From the NCBI GenBank assembly GCA_030248295.1, contig JASANH010000821.1, forward strand, positions 307,006-371,005: a stretch of 64,000 nt of DNA, written 5' to 3'. This DNA comes from Mesodorylaimus sp. YZB2_4. Its lineage: Eukaryota > Nematoda > Enoplea > Dorylaimida > Dorylaimidae. A program made the translations under genes and the position numbers. The notes beneath the pieces are model-generated. The model had not been told where the DNA came from. It saw only the letters and a list, made by a program, of their open reading frames with translations, and searched no databases. Below, piece after piece: positions 45,212 to 56,028 of this stretch. Position 1 is the first letter of the stretch. Every line of letters starts with the position of its first letter.

Positions 45212-47156
45212 TTAACACCCAGTTCGATAAGTGAGGACAGCGTCAACGCAGAATAAGGGCAGTAAGATAAAATAGAGCGCCTGAAAAGCAAATTTTGCGT
45301 TGCGGCGGATTTCGAATTCGAAAGCAACTTACAGCAGCTGCTGTCCAACTTCTGTCCATATAGGGTGGCTTGATAGCACCAGCATAAAGCGTTTCAATGC
45401 TTGCATTCACTAAGCACAGAATCGCACCACTGCCAGCCACAGTTAGTGCCTGGAAGTCAAAACGGATAGAGAATAGAGATGAGACCGCAAAGAGTCACTC
45501 TACTGAACGATTGGACAGAATAGCTCTGCCATCACAGCACCGCCACCTGTACTACTGTATGTACCATCATGTTGTCCCTTCTCTGTCTGTGTGGCCCCCA
45601 CACCCTTTTGTCACTCGCTAAGCGGAATAAGCATTTTGTCAACTCAAATTTAGCGCTTTGCGGCCATCCATTGAAAACGTACCCCCTCCCCCCCCCCCCC
45701 CCAACATGCTTTTTTTACTCCTCCACTCCTTATCCACCTGTCGTGCATTACCCCTTGACACCCCTAAAAACGGGAGGTCCACTTTAGCACATCCCCTTGG
45801 TTGGAATATTCACTGTGACAAAGCGTTGCTCCCAGCACTGACTGATCCCCTGGTGCGGGCGAGGTGCAAAATGCGTCATCTTGCAGAAAAAAGCAAACTA
45901 GAAAAGTCATGGATTTTGCAATTTCAAATGACAATTTGCATGTAGCACATTGTCATTCCGTTTTGGATCATCCATTTGTCATTTCATTTCGTCATGGATC
46001 ATCCGGATCGAGATCGGGATCCACCTTAAGGGTCGGGTTGGTCTGTGCTGGCATGGTTCAGCATCTTCTTTGACATCCTGGTGATGGAACAAAATATATG
46101 TAATCCTGGCGCCAGTGGACCATGGCGAGTGGAAGAGACTAATCGATCTCCCCTAACTGGGAAATATCACCCCGTTGGGTTGGTGCCTCAGCCGCAAGTA
46201 CAGTCGCAAGTCAGAGTTTTTGTATGGCCGCAACTCCTGCGCCTGCCAGGCTCGGTTACACAAGACATCTGCTGAACTGAGCAGGAAAAACACTAGCAGC
46301 CGGTCTTTGCGAATCGTCTCTGAATATTGGTAATGTTACATCCAACATTTATTGCAGTATATCAAATAATTTTGCTATTTTTCTGAGGAATCTCACGCCA
46401 ATTTCGGAGAATTAGACCTCAACTTGACGCCAGCCATCCATGTTCATGTTCATGTTTTACCACATCACCAAACGCTCATGCGCACTCGAGGGTGAAGGGG
46501 CACAGTTTACACGAAATGATTTACCGGCCCGCGAGTCGAACACTCGCCCGTAATTGCGCACCTGGCGTGCCCCTCACGCCACTTTCCCACTACGACCCCT
46601 TTCTCATCCATTCCGTCAACTTTCCGCCCGCCCCCCACGTAGGGTGGATTTCTCTTACGATTGCCTCCTTTGGCTCCTTTGGTGATTGTTGAAAAGATGA
46701 ATTGAATCCCATGCAAATTTTATTCTCTACAGTCCTATCTTTCTAGCACTTACTAAAATCCTTGCCCACGGTAGTCCTTGAATGACAATTGCAATGGCAG
46801 CAATTGTAGCCAAAAACAATATAATTGATGACGCAAAGACGTAATACTGTGGTGCCACGTAGCGGGCCGGTACTGGCAGCTTATGCCAATTATTGATCGA
46901 TAAAGGAATAGTCATACAAACGTATTCGTCATAACGGTTTGGAAAACAAAATCCATCGCCCACACTGACCAATACCAGTGCTATGAAAAGGCACACCTGA
47001 CGGGAAACATAAATTATACTGTCACCAGAAGATGTCTCTCCAATTACGGGTACTTTTACGTACTGGCATTGTACTTACAGCTTCAACAATTCGAATTGCT
47101 TGTTTCAGTAAAATTGGTTCAGCGAAGTAGGAAAGTATTATTGTGGGATGGAGCAT
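45212..47156 (-). CDS. four-transmembrane MARVEL-like protein (four exons)
   Basis: Exons on the minus strand: 47156-47079, 46996-46754, 45449-45333 and 45280-45212, each in phase 0 with GTAAGT donors. They encode 168 residues. Four membrane helices are evident: IRIVEAVCLFIALVLVSVG; YYVFASSIILFLATIAAIAIV; TVAGSGAILCLVNASIETL; and ALYFILLPLFCVDAVLTYR. Short basic or charged ends and a loop with two cysteines after helix 1 fit the topology. The first helix (KQAIRIVEA followed by a hydrophobic run) is typical of MARVEL-domain proteins, which act in vesicle trafficking and membrane apposition. I cannot name the subfamily. Intron 2 is 1.3 kb and contains a SINE and a second repeat; introns 1 and 3 are short. 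Confidence 0.72.
46095..46275 (+). repeat. interspersed repeat, family B
   Basis: CCTGGCGCCAGTGGACCATG...GAGTGGAAGAGA, CCCCGTTGGGTTGGTGCCTCAGCCGCA and CTGCCAGGCTCGGTTACA match a block at 50449-50640. In both places it is followed by a family A SINE in the same orientation. It lies in intron 2 of the MARVEL-like gene. Confidence 0.6.
46437..46590 (-). repeat. tRNA-derived SINE (family A), truncated
   Basis: On the minus strand the tRNA part retains GCGAGTGTTCGACTCGCGGG (B-box). The tail (CACCCTCGAGTGCGCATGAGC ... AACATGAACATGAACATG) is shared with the other copies. The 5' end is cut where CCTCACGCCAC diverges from the family. Confidence 0.65.
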
Positions 47157-48308
47157 TGTGACAGCCGAAGAGAAGAGACTTACAAACCATAGCAGACTTC
47201 CTGTTTATGCTTATAGATTCTACACGCATTACAGGCTTCTTATCAGTCAATTCGACGTGTCAGCGATATTGCGCTGACATCTATGTTATCAGCTTGGTGG
47301 CTCTGACGCTTGGACTATGAAAAAAAGCAGCTTCTGAAGTGTGAAGCTTTCAGCATCCTGTTTGGCGCTGACCTACATTTGATTCTTGTGTTGCATGCCT
47401 CGGGAATAAAACAAAATGTGCGATTAGCCACGCAGTTTAGATGGATTCAGCTCGATGTGCAAGATCCACCAAGAATCTAGTTTGGTACGTTGATTGCCAG
47501 CAGCTTACGCGAAGGGTCGTTTTGGAATCCAACTGGATTTTCTGAAGTACAATAAAGTAACACCCCCCTGGATCACTGGGAAACTGCTATCTCAGGGGTT
47601 TTCGCTTTTAGTCGTATAATATATCTCGAAATAGTTCCTGGGTCGTGGGAAGACAGCAGTGTACTTGCGGTGACACCCATACATTTGGGCGTTCAGTCTA
47701 GTCCAAACGCCTTGCCTGAGAGACAAGTTCTTTCTTTCTGGCCAACTATGACACCATTTCGTAACAGAGAATAAACCTGAGCTATCCGATTTGCGACAAA
47801 GCAGATAAGTTTTAACATTGTGGCTGAGGAAAAATCAAATTTTGCTGTAATTTTTATTGAAAGAACCACAGGGTTACTGGTCAAAAGACACAGAGCAAGC
47901 TACTTTTGCACTAATTGCCAAGCCTGGCTCGAACGGGTCAAGGTAGACGAGGGTGGCCCAGCAGCTCATCACCGTCGTGCCCTATTTATCAACTTGTTTT
48001 TCAAGAAAACTGGCGTCTAGTTTAGTAACATTCACGCTGCCCAAGGCTCGAACCTGGAACCTCCAGAATGGCAGTCTGACGCCTCACCACTAGCCACTCG
48101 CCACCACAGTCCAGGAATGGGTGGTGCAAACAAGAAAGGACGGCGAAAGAAAAAAAATTTTTGTTGCACTGTTGCTTCAGCGATAAGTTAGAGCCAAAAA
48201 TCAGATTTTGAAATTTTATGAAACTAAGCGATTTATGCAATGCAGTAAAGTCGACTGCAGCCAGAATAGGTGCATATGGAACAATGAATGCACGCACGTA
48301 CTCGCCCA

Positions 48309-50159
48309 CTACCGCTTGAAAAATCTGTTTTTGAACCCCCGCCGAAAACTTTTGCTAAATATCATATACAGGTAGAAATGGAAAAAATGTGCTATACTTT
48401 CAAATATGTCGATAAAACATTGCAAAAGAGTCAATTCCTGAGAATATAAAGTGGTCTTTTTCTCACTGTTATAAATATAACTGGTTGGATACCACTGACG
48501 GTCGACAAAGACTAGAATGCAAAGAATAACAAAGGGAATCGCTTGGCTTAATTGAAGATAACATAGTTGTAAATTCCGTCGAAGTGATTTTAGTGCATTT
48601 GATAATCTCGTAGTCCGATTCTGTTTGGACTGATGAAATAGACGATTCCTAGAATTCGAAAAAACTCCATCTTCACCTTTGCTGATAATCTTGAAGCCTA
48701 AGCTACTGGATACGGCTATGTTACAATTCTGGAACGCAGTACTTCCTCTTTAATCAGAGCTAGCATTCATGTTCATCATGTTCATGTTTTACCACATCGC
48801 CAAACGCTTATGCGCACTTGAGGGTGAAGGGCCACATTTTACATGAAATGATTTTCCGGCCCGCGAGTCGAACACTCGCCCGTAACTGCGCACCTAGCGT
48901 GAGAGGCAGACGCCTAACCCACCAGGCCACGAGGCCGGTTTGCAACATTGGCCATTATAACTTGTCGCAATAGAGTAGTGTGCAGGGCAAGGCCGCATTG
49001 GTGGTGTAGCTATCAAAGGCTTGTCACAGTTTGCTTGGCAGAGCTAAAAAACGATCGGCCTGGGTTCAACTCTGGCCGTTTGAGAACTTAATGAGGTTCT
49101 CCATGCGCCTTGCACGCTTGGTGGAGGGTGACTCGCCCTTCATCCCTCCGGGCTCGATAAACGAGGAGAGGCCTTGTGGGGCGGTAGGCTCTCAAAGCCG
49201 AGTCCCCCTCACAGGGCGCGCCATTGGTGGTCATTCCACGAGGTAAGCGCCGACATCGCAGAGTAGCGACTAACACGCGCTCTTGCCAAGTTTGTATCCT
49301 GGACTGACCCTAGCCGATGGCAAGATAGGTTCAGTTCACAAGCCCCTAGATCATGGAACTAGGGCCAAAAATCGAGAGCCCCCCCCCCAGAACGATTAGG
49401 ACGGGCAGTGAAAAAGGTGCGGTACTGGACTGCGCCACCACAGGCACTGCCATCCCAGACTAAAGCCGATCAGCAGACATGCAATTCGTACCTCAAGAAA
49501 GCAGCCTTCATTATTCCAGCAATCGCCAGCGCTGAACTGAGTGTGATGACGGCAGCCAGGATCGTGCGATAGAAACTTTTGCCATGGCTATAACCGTCGT
49601 AGAAACTCGAGTTTCCGAAGTTTGTCCTGCCAGCAACGTACCGTCCATCTTCGTCACTCCAGTAAATTTGAGAAGTAAACATTTTCGGCAAACAGTATCC
49701 CAATGTGATCAAGAAAATAAGCGCGGTGACCAAGATGTATACTCTCGGCTTATCTATGACCTGGTACTTACTGGGTACGAAACAGGCCACAGACCTGGTC
49801 AAAGACAGGAATATGATTATGTGAATACTAAACTGTTCCAGTGTGTCAGAAACAGTAGGGCAGAGAATATTTCTTATCCAAACCCAAGTCTGATTTCTAG
49901 TGAGATAATAATTAAATATGTAAAAATAGTACAAAGAAGCATTGATAGCTGTAAAAAATTCTGCCGCAGCGATTGCTTGATAACAAGTGAAACAAGGTTC
50001 TAGAAAATCATGGTTTCTTGTTATCGTAGCTAAAGTAAGAATTGAGCTGACGGCGCCCAGAAGACAAAAGCTGAATTGGAAAATAGCGTTGTAGTAAGTG
50101 ACTACTTTGTCAAACAGTTCATAGTCGCAGGGCTCAATTGTGTCATTGCAAGAGGCCAT
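48309..50159 (-). CDS. seven-transmembrane receptor (rhodopsin-like GPCR), two exons
   Basis: Exons 50159-49492 and 48648-48309 join AG|G and encode 335 residues. The N-terminus has potential N-glycosylation (NDTI). Helices: FQFSFCLLGAVSSILTLATI (TM1), AAAEFFTAINASLYYFYIF (TM2), IHIIIFLSLTRSVACFVPSK (TM3, with TRS in place of DRY), VYILVTALIFLITLGYCLP (TM4) and ILAAVITLSSALAIAGI (TM5). Exon 2, which lacks any ATG, supplies a basic loop (RTTRLSNALKSLRRN), TM6 (QAIPFVILCILVFV) and TM7 (FIDIFESIAHFFHFYLYMIF), with a final basic tail ending FFKR and TAG. The missing NPxxY and altered DRY are usual in nematode-type chemoreceptor-like families; the ligand is unknown. The start is the ATG at 50159, since the frame upstream has only a GTG. 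The 843-base intron holds two SINE copies. Confidence 0.85.
48768..48941 (-). repeat. tRNA-derived SINE (family A), best copy
   Basis: On the minus strand the 5' end reads CCGGCCTCGTGGCCTGGTGG, then GTCTGCCTCTCACGCTAGGT and the B-box GTGTTCGACTCGCGGGCCGG. The first and last bases pair like an acceptor stem. The anticodon-loop region CTCTCAC resembles a Glu/Val-type tRNA. The tail carries CACTTGAGG...GGTAAAACATGAACATGATG. It lies in the GPCR intron. Confidence 0.7.
48965..49320 (+). repeat. tRNA-derived SINE in the GPCR intron
   Basis: The head has GGTGGTGTAGCTATCAAAGG as A-box and GGGTTCAACTC as B-box. The body contains CTTGCACGCTTGGTGGAGGG and GACTCGCCCTTC, similar in layout to the SINE at 36.4 kb (CTTGCACGCC...GACTCGCCC). 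It lies in the opposite orientation to the gene. Confidence 0.6.
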
Positions 50160-50216
50160 GGTAAAATTTCTGTCAGATATTACCACCTGGAAGCACAGAA
50201 TACGATATGGCTCTGG

Positions 50217-50224
50217 TATTTATA
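50217..50224 (-). promoter_or_regulatory. TATA box of the GPCR gene
   Basis: TATAAATA on the minus strand, 58 bases upstream of the chosen ATG. Position fits a leader of roughly 25-35 bases. Confidence 0.45.
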
Positions 50225-50439
50225 CAGTATCTAACCATGGGCTCTACCTTTCGAGATCCTATACAAGACACAGTGTACATAGTACTACAAAAAGTACTGC
50301 TTTAAAAATTCAGTCTGATGTTTACACTTGGCCCTGAAAGAACACAAACCTCCCACATGCCCTATCAGATGTCCCTGGACTGTCAATGAGTGTACTGCAT
50401 AATTGATAAGATACTGATGCTGTATGGAACTATTCATTC

Positions 50440-50660
50440 ATGCACATGTAACCCTGGCGCCTGGCAGGCTATGCCGAGTGGCAGAGAATAATTGGTCTCT
50501 CCTGCCTAGGGGCAGTAAACCCGTTGGGGTAATGTTTCAGCCACAGGTTAACCCTATGACTCGCAATTTTTCTTGTCGACCTTGGTCGCCCAGTGTCCCC
50601 TATACCTGCCCAGGCTGGGTTACAATGGCGTCACGTATGTTGGGGTTATCCTGGAAGATG
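50440..50660 (+). repeat. interspersed repeat, family B
   Basis: AACCCTGGCGCCTGGCAGGC, GAGTGGCAGAGA, CCCGTTGGGGTAATGTTTCA and CCAGGCTGGGTTACA match the copy at 46.1 kb. As there, a family A SINE follows about 90 bases on. Confidence 0.6.
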
Positions 50661-50747
50661 CATCGCCGCGTCGAATCGACAGTGCGCCCAGTGGCAGGCC
50701 AAGGATTTCGCGCACAGTCACTTTTCTGGTTTGTGCACACGCTAGTT

Positions 50748-50911
50748 CCTGTTCATGTTTTACCGCATTACCAAGCACTTAACAGCGCACTCGAGGGTGA
50801 ACGGACACATAATACAAGAGTTTATTTACCAGGCCGCGAGTCGAACACTCGCCCATAACTGCCCACCTGGCGTCAGAGGCCGACGCCTAACCCACCAGGC
50901 CACGAGCCCGG
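50748..50911 (-). repeat. tRNA-derived SINE (family A)
   Basis: The minus strand carries CGGGCTCGTGGCCTGGTGGG, the B-box GTGTTCGACTCGCGG and the CACCCTCGAGTGCGCTGTTA tail block. Confidence 0.65.
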
Positions 50912-50915
50912 TACT

Positions 50916-52301
50916 TGGGCGTCTGTCATTGTTTCAGACTTTACATCGATTCTTGCAGAAGCCCCTCTACTGCTGTACATGGATATGCGACGGCGCGGGT
51001 GGCAAAGGCAGCTCACCCACCAATCATCTACACAAAGATGTCCGTCTGCTAGTTCTGAGCTGTTTCATAGAAGTCTCCCAATGAACATTTGACCAGCCTA
51101 CCAGATCCCATGATCAGCAGTGTAAGGGTTTGGAATAAAGCGCCAGTAGAGAGATCTGTTGCAGATGCAGGAGGGAATATGCTACCACCAAGTACTCAGG
51201 AGAATGTTGGGCCTGTTGCGAATGTGCCATTCTGGTACAGTAAGCTCATCTTCCCGCCCGTTTGCGGTTTGAACTTGGCGAAAAACAAGCGGATTAGGAC
51301 ATGGATTAGTGGCAGCCTGGACGATCAAAACAAGGTCGTAAATTTGGAAGGCGGACAATGGTCAGGGAAGGACCAGGTGGATGGCAGCACCGTCGAGCGC
51401 GATTGCGAGGTCGAGGCCAGAGCGAAAGGCACGTGCGGTGCCCATGCCGAGTGTGGTGAGCCTGGACGGGGCACGTGCTGCCATCGGGACATACTCGCCG
51501 CCTCAGCATTGGGCCCCGCCGCGACCTCGAGCCCAGCGGGTGGCGTTCACGTGCGCCAGACGTCGACCAGCGACCACCCCGGACAAGAGCAAGACCAGCG
51601 AACAGGGGCCGCTCGCGGACGAACTAGAGGGCGCTCGTCACCAGTGAAGACCCTGAAAGATGTGATGTGATTGGCGGATTGAGGATGAGGATGACCCGCC
51701 TTTTGGTGCGCTGTGCCTGATTTTGTACAGTTTAGTCAGTTCAGTACGAAGATCAGTCAGATATTCAGTCGTTTCGAGTTCGTCTTGTCTTCTTGGTTTG
51801 TTCGCCGTATCAGCGAGGCGAGTGAGGCGACGAGGCGACAAGGCGGTGCAGCGAGGCGAACGGCTGGACTCGAGTGTGTGGCGTTGGAGTGAACGGGGAC
51901 GTGACGAATCGGGACAAGGGCTCTCTCGAGCATAGTCCCTTATTCGTCTCAGCGTCTTGGGTGCGCGTCGGATCGGCGGTCACCGAGGCGGTGCGGTAAG
52001 CGTGATTGGTGTGTAAGTGGATCAGGATGGCAAACGGGTTCTTAGTCCCTTCTAATCTAAGTGGTGGCACCGGGTAGGTTAGGCAAGATTAGGTTGGGTT
52101 GCTGCTGTGGTAACAAACGACGGTAACAGGCCCCTTCTACGAAGATCTGCACAGCAATTCCGCTGCTTGTCCAAATAGATTTGTCTTCAACTCATTCTAC
52201 ACAAACCCAAAAATTTCATCAACACAGAAATACATGCAACAAAAAACTTCATAACATTTCCTAGCACCAAGATTCGTTCAACTTTAACATCATCATTCAG
52301 T
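50916..52301. other. 1.4-kb region, GC-rich, no recognisable gene
   Basis: A frame at 51089-51670 (193 codons) is open but of low-complexity Gly/Arg/Ala composition, with overlapping frames on the other strand. A purine-rich GAGGCGA repeat lies at about 51815-51860. It could include a promoter or leader of an unseen gene. Confidence 0.35.
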
Positions 52302-53645
52302 TTAAATAACTTTCCTCACTTTGGCTAACTTCTTCGCGATGAGTGACATTACAGTGGCAGTCGCACTATTCGAGCCAGTACTGGCAACTACCTCCTTACT
52401 ACTGCAATACCCAGGAAACGATGGCTTATCAGATTTTGTCAGCGGACGTTTCCTCGAAGTCAACGATTGTTGAGCAGATGGCAAAACCGTCGACGATGGG
52501 CCAGTGGCTGCAACAGGAGGAACTGAAGTCACTTGCAAAAACGAAACTTGTTCTTTGAGACCGAATACCAGAGATGAATAAGAGGGAGTTTTTGGCCCTG
52601 CTTTCTTTGGTGGTTGTACGAATGATAAAGCCGGGTTTGCTTGAGCAAAGTCAGGAATTGGCGCGGCCATTAGAGAAGTCGACGTCGAAGTTGTGAATGT
52701 CGAACTCGTAGAGCACAGCACCGATGGAGGAGCCGTCATTGATTTTATCAACGTTGAGGCACTGGGATCGTCCAAAGTTGGAACATCAGACTGCAATTCA
52801 GCCGGCGCATTGTTTGCCGGTAATAATGAGGTCAATTCGTGATCAGATGTGTCGGACGAGGCTGCGCGATGACTGATGATGGACGATGGACTTCGACGAG
52901 CCCTCAGAGAACCGGAAGACGCTATCCCCAACGTTGAATTATCTTCAATCACGTTTGCGATTTTAGGCTTTGGTACATCGCCCTCATGCAATGGAATATA
53001 GCCGAGCAATGCCGGATCCACAGTTCGACGATGGACTCGCGATCGCTGCACTGCCTCCGATCCATAGATGTGAGGAAACAAACACTGAAACGAAAACGAC
53101 AAATATAAGGTGCGAATCGGGCAAAATAATGTTTTGGTCAGGCCGATCAGTTGACAGAGTTGACCCTATCTTAGTGACAGTTATACAAGCAATGCTTTTT
53201 GTTAGAAGAAGAAATAAATCGCTTTAGGCCTGTGCATTTTACACGGCACAAGGAAAATTTTAAAGACGGGGGTTTAATTTGAGAAAAACCGACCCCTTTC
53301 GAGGATTTATTCTTTAAAAATTTGAATTTCGCGCGTCTCAGGCATAAGCAGTAAGTCCGAGGGCCAACTCCTAGCGAATTGTCTCCTACTTGCTTCAAAT
53401 TGACGAATTATCCTGCCCGGGATGGTTTTCCTCATCCGACCCATGATCACATAAAGTCGGTTTGCAAAAAACGGGTAGGTACTTACGATTCGCCAATTCT
53501 TGCACAGCCAGGTCACTTCATCCGGGCCACTCATTGCTGGAATCAACGGAATGAATCCTCGCCCAACGTGCTGGCAATACGGGCAGTGATCAATCGGCGG
53601 GCCTTCATAGAGACCCGAATTCTGAATCGCTTTGCCGGGAGCCAT
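52302..53645 (-). CDS. unrecognised two-exon protein with possible zinc-binding N-terminus
   Basis: Exon 1 (53645-53487) starts at ATG and ends at GTAAGT. Exon 2 (53084-52302) begins after CGTTTCAG and ends in TAA; the phase-0 join gives 313 residues. The N-terminal 60 residues have DHCPYCQH, then TWLCKNWRICLFPH, a CxxC and C(x5)C arrangement that could bind one zinc. Residues 62-100 are basic, then the protein becomes Ser/Thr/Ala/Pro-rich and probably disordered. The C-terminus is lysine-rich (KRPLTKSDK, IAKKLAKVRKVI), as in nuclear proteins. I recognise no family. Splice sites and composition support a real gene. Confidence 0.55.
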
Positions 53646-54497
53646 TTCGCCAAGAATGGTAATTGCCACTGGTGTTACATTGATCGTCGGATCGAAATGA
53701 AATACACTTTAAAATTACAAACAAGGAAGCAAGCTCTTTTGGAGAGAGATAGAGGAGCTAAACAAGAAAACAAACGACGAAGACGAAGATTCAACGAAGG
53801 AAGATTCCGTCGGGAACATTCATTTTTATCGTAGGCTGCCTATCAAATACGAAATGTCAGGCGCTCCTTACATCAGAAGGCGCCATTTCAAATTGCGATG
53901 TTGTGAAAGCACTGTGCAAAAGCCGTCATTTAAGTATTACATACTTATAATTTGGTGGTAATATCAGACAACCTGTAAAAATAGGACGCTGCCTTCAGTC
54001 TTGAACAGCAGACTGAAGCCTACAGCAGTGCCTTCAGCAGTAATTGAGCTGGTGGTGGTGGTGAGATGGAAGGTGGGGACCGCATAATGTTCATGCCAGG
54101 ACATTAGTATCGTCACCATAAAACGTTAAATATTTTATTCTTTGATTCAGAGCTTATGTACGGACTTTCGAGTAGGTAGCTCGAACACCTTTCTTAGGTT
54201 ATTATTGTGCATATACACTGCACTTGTACCACATTGTGCCACTGTAGCTGACGGGCACTAAATCATATAGAAACACCCGAACTTTTGTCAAAAAACCACT
54301 CCTACTTTTCTGGAAAGTGGGAAGCAACAGTCATTGATTTCAGTCACAGGTGAACCTCGATACAAAGCCTCCTTCAGCACTGTATTATTGCTGTGGATGG
54401 ATGTGAATTCTATAAAGGCTACCACGCGTAGGCCAGCATTCTTAGTTTGATAAATCTTCAAAACTTTACTCAGGGTTATTAATTAGAAGTGAGAGTT
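53646..54497. other. intergenic region, no recognisable gene
   Basis: The plus-strand frame at 53379-53834 overlaps the gene on the other strand and looks like a shadow. A (GGT)5 run occurs near 54050. Confidence 0.4.
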
Positions 54498-55505
54498 CTT
54501 CCTTGGAGCTGTCATCAATTCACGTTTTTTTTTTCTCATACAGGCTGGATGGGTCAGAGGAATATACTGTACGGGAGGAATGTACTTTTGAATGCGCTTT
54601 CTGTTCGACATGTTCAACTTGCTGTCCCAGCCACGACTGGATGGTCTTCTTCTTAGGTCTTAGTTCTTACTGTACTGCAATCCCAAGCAGCCAAAGCGCA
54701 CTGACGGGGCAGACATGAATGGGCTCACAGCGTTGCGCAATTCTAACAAGACTCGGAGTGGGTCACTTCTGTGATCGTGATGAATTTTCTGTTTCTCGCT
54801 CCACCTCACAAATCATTGCACAAACCAGTCACGTACCGCACAGACCAGACAGCCACAGTGAAAAAGACACGCCCAAGGACACGGGAGCAAAACACTTCGA
54901 ACTGATCATCATCACGACTGCTCGTCACTTTGATCTTCTCCCCTTCTCGCTAGTACTTGAACAACATGACCGCTTCGGAGCCGACGTAGAAGAAGACCAG
55001 GCATCCGGGAACGTGGCTGACTTTGCACCCGAAGTCTCGGCCGACGATCACGTGCCACTTTCCACCGTATTTCTGGTCCATAGCGGCCTTGATTTTGCCA
55101 GCGGCATCTTTTTCCGACGTTTGCCCCTTGTAAGCCAAGCCTGAAAAGCTGAAACATTTAAGCACAGCTCCAACGGCACTAGTCTGCACGTACTCACCGC
55201 GGACCACTTGCTCGACGTAAGCCAACTTCTCCTCGTCCATGTCCTTCTCTTTGACCGTGTACGGCACTACTTCCGGCGACTCGTATTTGTGAACGGGAGC
55301 GGACGAAGGAGCATTCGAAGTCGTAGTGGTGGTGGCCATGATCGATTACGGGCTTTCTTTCCAAAAAAACAGAACCAACCAACCGCTCGCTCGACACGAC
55401 GACCAATGAACGGATGAGTTCGCATACTTTGCTGTGCTTGAGCAATGTGAAGCTGGTAGGCTTGCTGACATTACATTGCTGGTGTCCTCGCTTGTATGAG
55501 CTGAT
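54498..55505 (-). repeat. inverted-repeat arm 2 (dynein light chain unit)
   Basis: Reverse complement of 39469-40474. It includes the whole dynein light chain gene plus about 160 bases upstream and 450 bases downstream of its coding sequence. Confidence 0.85.
54950..55339 (-). CDS. dynein light chain (LC8/DYNLL-like), copy 2
   Basis: Exons 55339-55198 and 55140-54950 on the minus strand, with the same 57-base intron. The encoded protein is identical to copy 1 at 39.6 kb, including the Thr-rich extension (MATTTTTSNAPSS) and the LC8 strand motif WHVIVGRDFG. The flanks have diverged slightly, so the identity means a recent duplication, gene conversion or strong constraint. Both copies look functional. 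Confidence 0.85.
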   Translation of the reverse strand: MATTTTTSNAPSSAPVHKYESPEVVPYTVKEKDMDEEKLAYVEQVVRGEYVQTSAVGAVLKCFSFSGLAYKGQTSEKDAAGKIKAAMDQKYGGKWHVIVGRDFGCKVSHVPGCLVFFYVGSEAVMLFKY

Positions 55506-55812
55506 CGTGAGACACACTGTACACTCTTTCTGCTCACTTCATTGGTCCTTTTGGGATCAGCAGAGTACTGCGTATCCTGGGACTTTTGGATTGGATAGGA
55601 TTGAAGTTATGCCATTCTGATCTCTCACATCAATCTTACTGTGCGTACAGTACTTGACAAACATTTTTTATTAGTCACATGTACAAAATAAAGGTCAGAT
55701 CCATAGTTTGCTTTAAATAAAGCTTTTGAATTTCTGCAAAACTGTGGCCAATTGGTTTTTTATGTAGGTACCTATATTTTTAGCTTCTACCATATGTATT
55801 GCATCGTGACAC

Positions 55813-55869
55813 GTCAAAAGATCGCGGGAAAAAGGTCGCACGACAAAAGGTCGCAACAAAAAGATCGCA
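55813..55869. repeat. left terminal inverted repeat of the MULE
   Basis: Begins GTCAAAAGATCGCGGGAAAA and matches the complement of 57646-57702 at 53 of 57 positions. Confidence 0.85.
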
Positions 55870-56028
55870 TATATAAATTTTTAAGCAAATTAGAGCACTG
55901 CGTTAAAAAAATTTATTTTCACTCTCATAACATGTCGAAAATGGCCAGAAATACCATAATTTTACATTTTACACCCACTGTCATGAAACGTGGAACATAA
56001 TACGAGTAGGTTGCATTAAAAACATATT

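Noticed and set aside
51089..51670. 193-codon Gly/Arg-rich frame.
   Set aside because: GC-rich sequence is open in several frames on both strands, with no domain or splice support.
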